From Lachnospiraceae bacterium UBA7179 (lineage in GTDB: Bacteria; Bacillota; Clostridia; Lachnospirales; Lachnospiraceae): a stretch of 16,295 bases of DNA. The notes under the pieces were generated by a model. It saw nothing but the letters and a program-made list of their open reading frames with translations, made no database searches and had not been told where the DNA came from. The DNA lies in assembly GCA_002491195.1 (NCBI GenBank), contig DKVL01000016.1, positions 26,632-42,926 on the forward strand. Direction: 5' to 3'. Each line of letters starts with the position of its first letter. The first letter of the stretch is position 1. The translations under genes and the position numbers were made by a program. This document shows positions 16,026 to 16,295 of this stretch, piece by piece.

Positions 16026-16172
16026 GTTACTGTTTACACAGGGCTTAGCATTTACTGCTAATTATGGCTTTACAAGCCACGTACGAAAGCGTAGTGGCTG
16101 CAAACAAAAATCCATTTGCGCGAAGAACGAAGTTCGTTTTGCAATTTTTGCATGGATTTTGCCTGTTACTGG
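16026..16172. repeat. Dispersed hairpin-rich repeat, copy C (inverted relative to A and B)
   Basis: It opens with GTTACTGTTTACACAGG and ends with GTTACTGG (16165-16172), the reverse complement of the CCAGTAAC boundary in copy B. A TTAGCA/TGCTAA stem is at 16045-16061; a stem AGCCAC/GTGGCT with inner TACG/CGTA is at 16075-16099; an outer stem AAAATCCAT/ATGGATTTT joins 16107-16115 to 16152-16160 with TTGC/GCAA inside it and an AACG/CGTT hairpin in its centre. The order of modules is the reverse complement of A and B. It sits upstream of the membrane-protein gene, and short reading frames crossing it are non-coding in appearance. Confidence 0.78.
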
Positions 16173-16295
16173 AAAGGGTGTAAAGCAGAAGCTCTTTAAC
16201 AAAATAAGGAACTGTAGAAAATAACTGATGCAGATTGCGCAGGATATTTCTTCGAGAATGCAAATTACTACGTAATTGTCCACAATCAGGCGCAT
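16173..16295. other. Right-edge sequence without an assignable feature
   Basis: Two minus-strand frames stay open to the window edge, so the end of a truncated upstream gene could be here. Neither shows a recognisable domain and both would have to run into the repeat at 16026-16172 before a stop. A small AATTAC/GTAATT hairpin occurs at about 16262-16276. I do not call a gene. Confidence 0.3.

Noticed and set aside
16045..16295. Minus-strand reading frames open to the right edge
   Set aside because: They run through repeat copy C and show no recognisable domain; a truncated gene end beyond the window cannot be proven.

Overview
The window looks like a carbohydrate-utilisation locus from a Gram-positive gut-type Clostridia, most likely Lachnospiraceae. 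Evidence: strong GGAGG-type ribosome binding sites, a lipoprotein endo-beta-mannanase-like GH26 enzyme, MalF/MalG-type permeases without their own ATPase, a YesL (DUF624) protein, and the accessory families DUF5696, YIP1 and NHL. The genus and species assignment is inference. All eleven genes I can support lie on the minus strand, so transcription runs from high to low coordinates.

Layout in transcription order. (1) 15903-14896 is an unrecognised polytopic membrane protein, closed by a 14-bp-stem terminator at 14727-14763. (2) An AT-rich control region (14344-14726) contains two 11-bp direct repeats exactly 22 bp apart. (3) GH26 lipoprotein (14343-12691) and the YesL-type membrane protein (12618-11971, TTG start) follow. 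(4) A hairpin-rich dispersed repeat (11803-11938) fills the gap before a 1001-residue secreted solute-binding protein (11777-8772) and a first permease pair (8753-6928). (5) After a gap with two palindromes come an NHL/TPR type-I membrane protein (6842-5355), a YIP1 membrane protein (5358-4726), a DUF5696 membrane-anchored protein (4707-2125) and a second permease pair (2128-1211 and 1101-118). Overlaps of 1 to 4 bases (7809, 5355-5358, 2125-2128) point to translational coupling.

Working model (inference): the surface GH26 cuts mannan or a related beta-glycan; the solute-binding protein, which carries two carbohydrate-binding-like beta-sandwich units, captures the products; one or both permease pairs import them using an ATPase encoded elsewhere. 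The NHL-YIP1-DUF5696 trio, placed between the permease pairs, may form an envelope complex attached to the transporter. No regulator, ATPase, phosphorylase or intracellular glycosidase is visible.

The most novel non-coding signal is a family of short hairpin-rich elements, seen at 1-116, 11803-11938 and 16026-16172. They share a GTTACTGTT-type end, a TACG-N4-CGTA mini-hairpin and a replaceable hairpin whose stem sequence differs between copies while pairing is kept. The most novel protein signal is the NHL-YIP1-DUF5696 module together with a giant solute-binding protein that has no lipobox.
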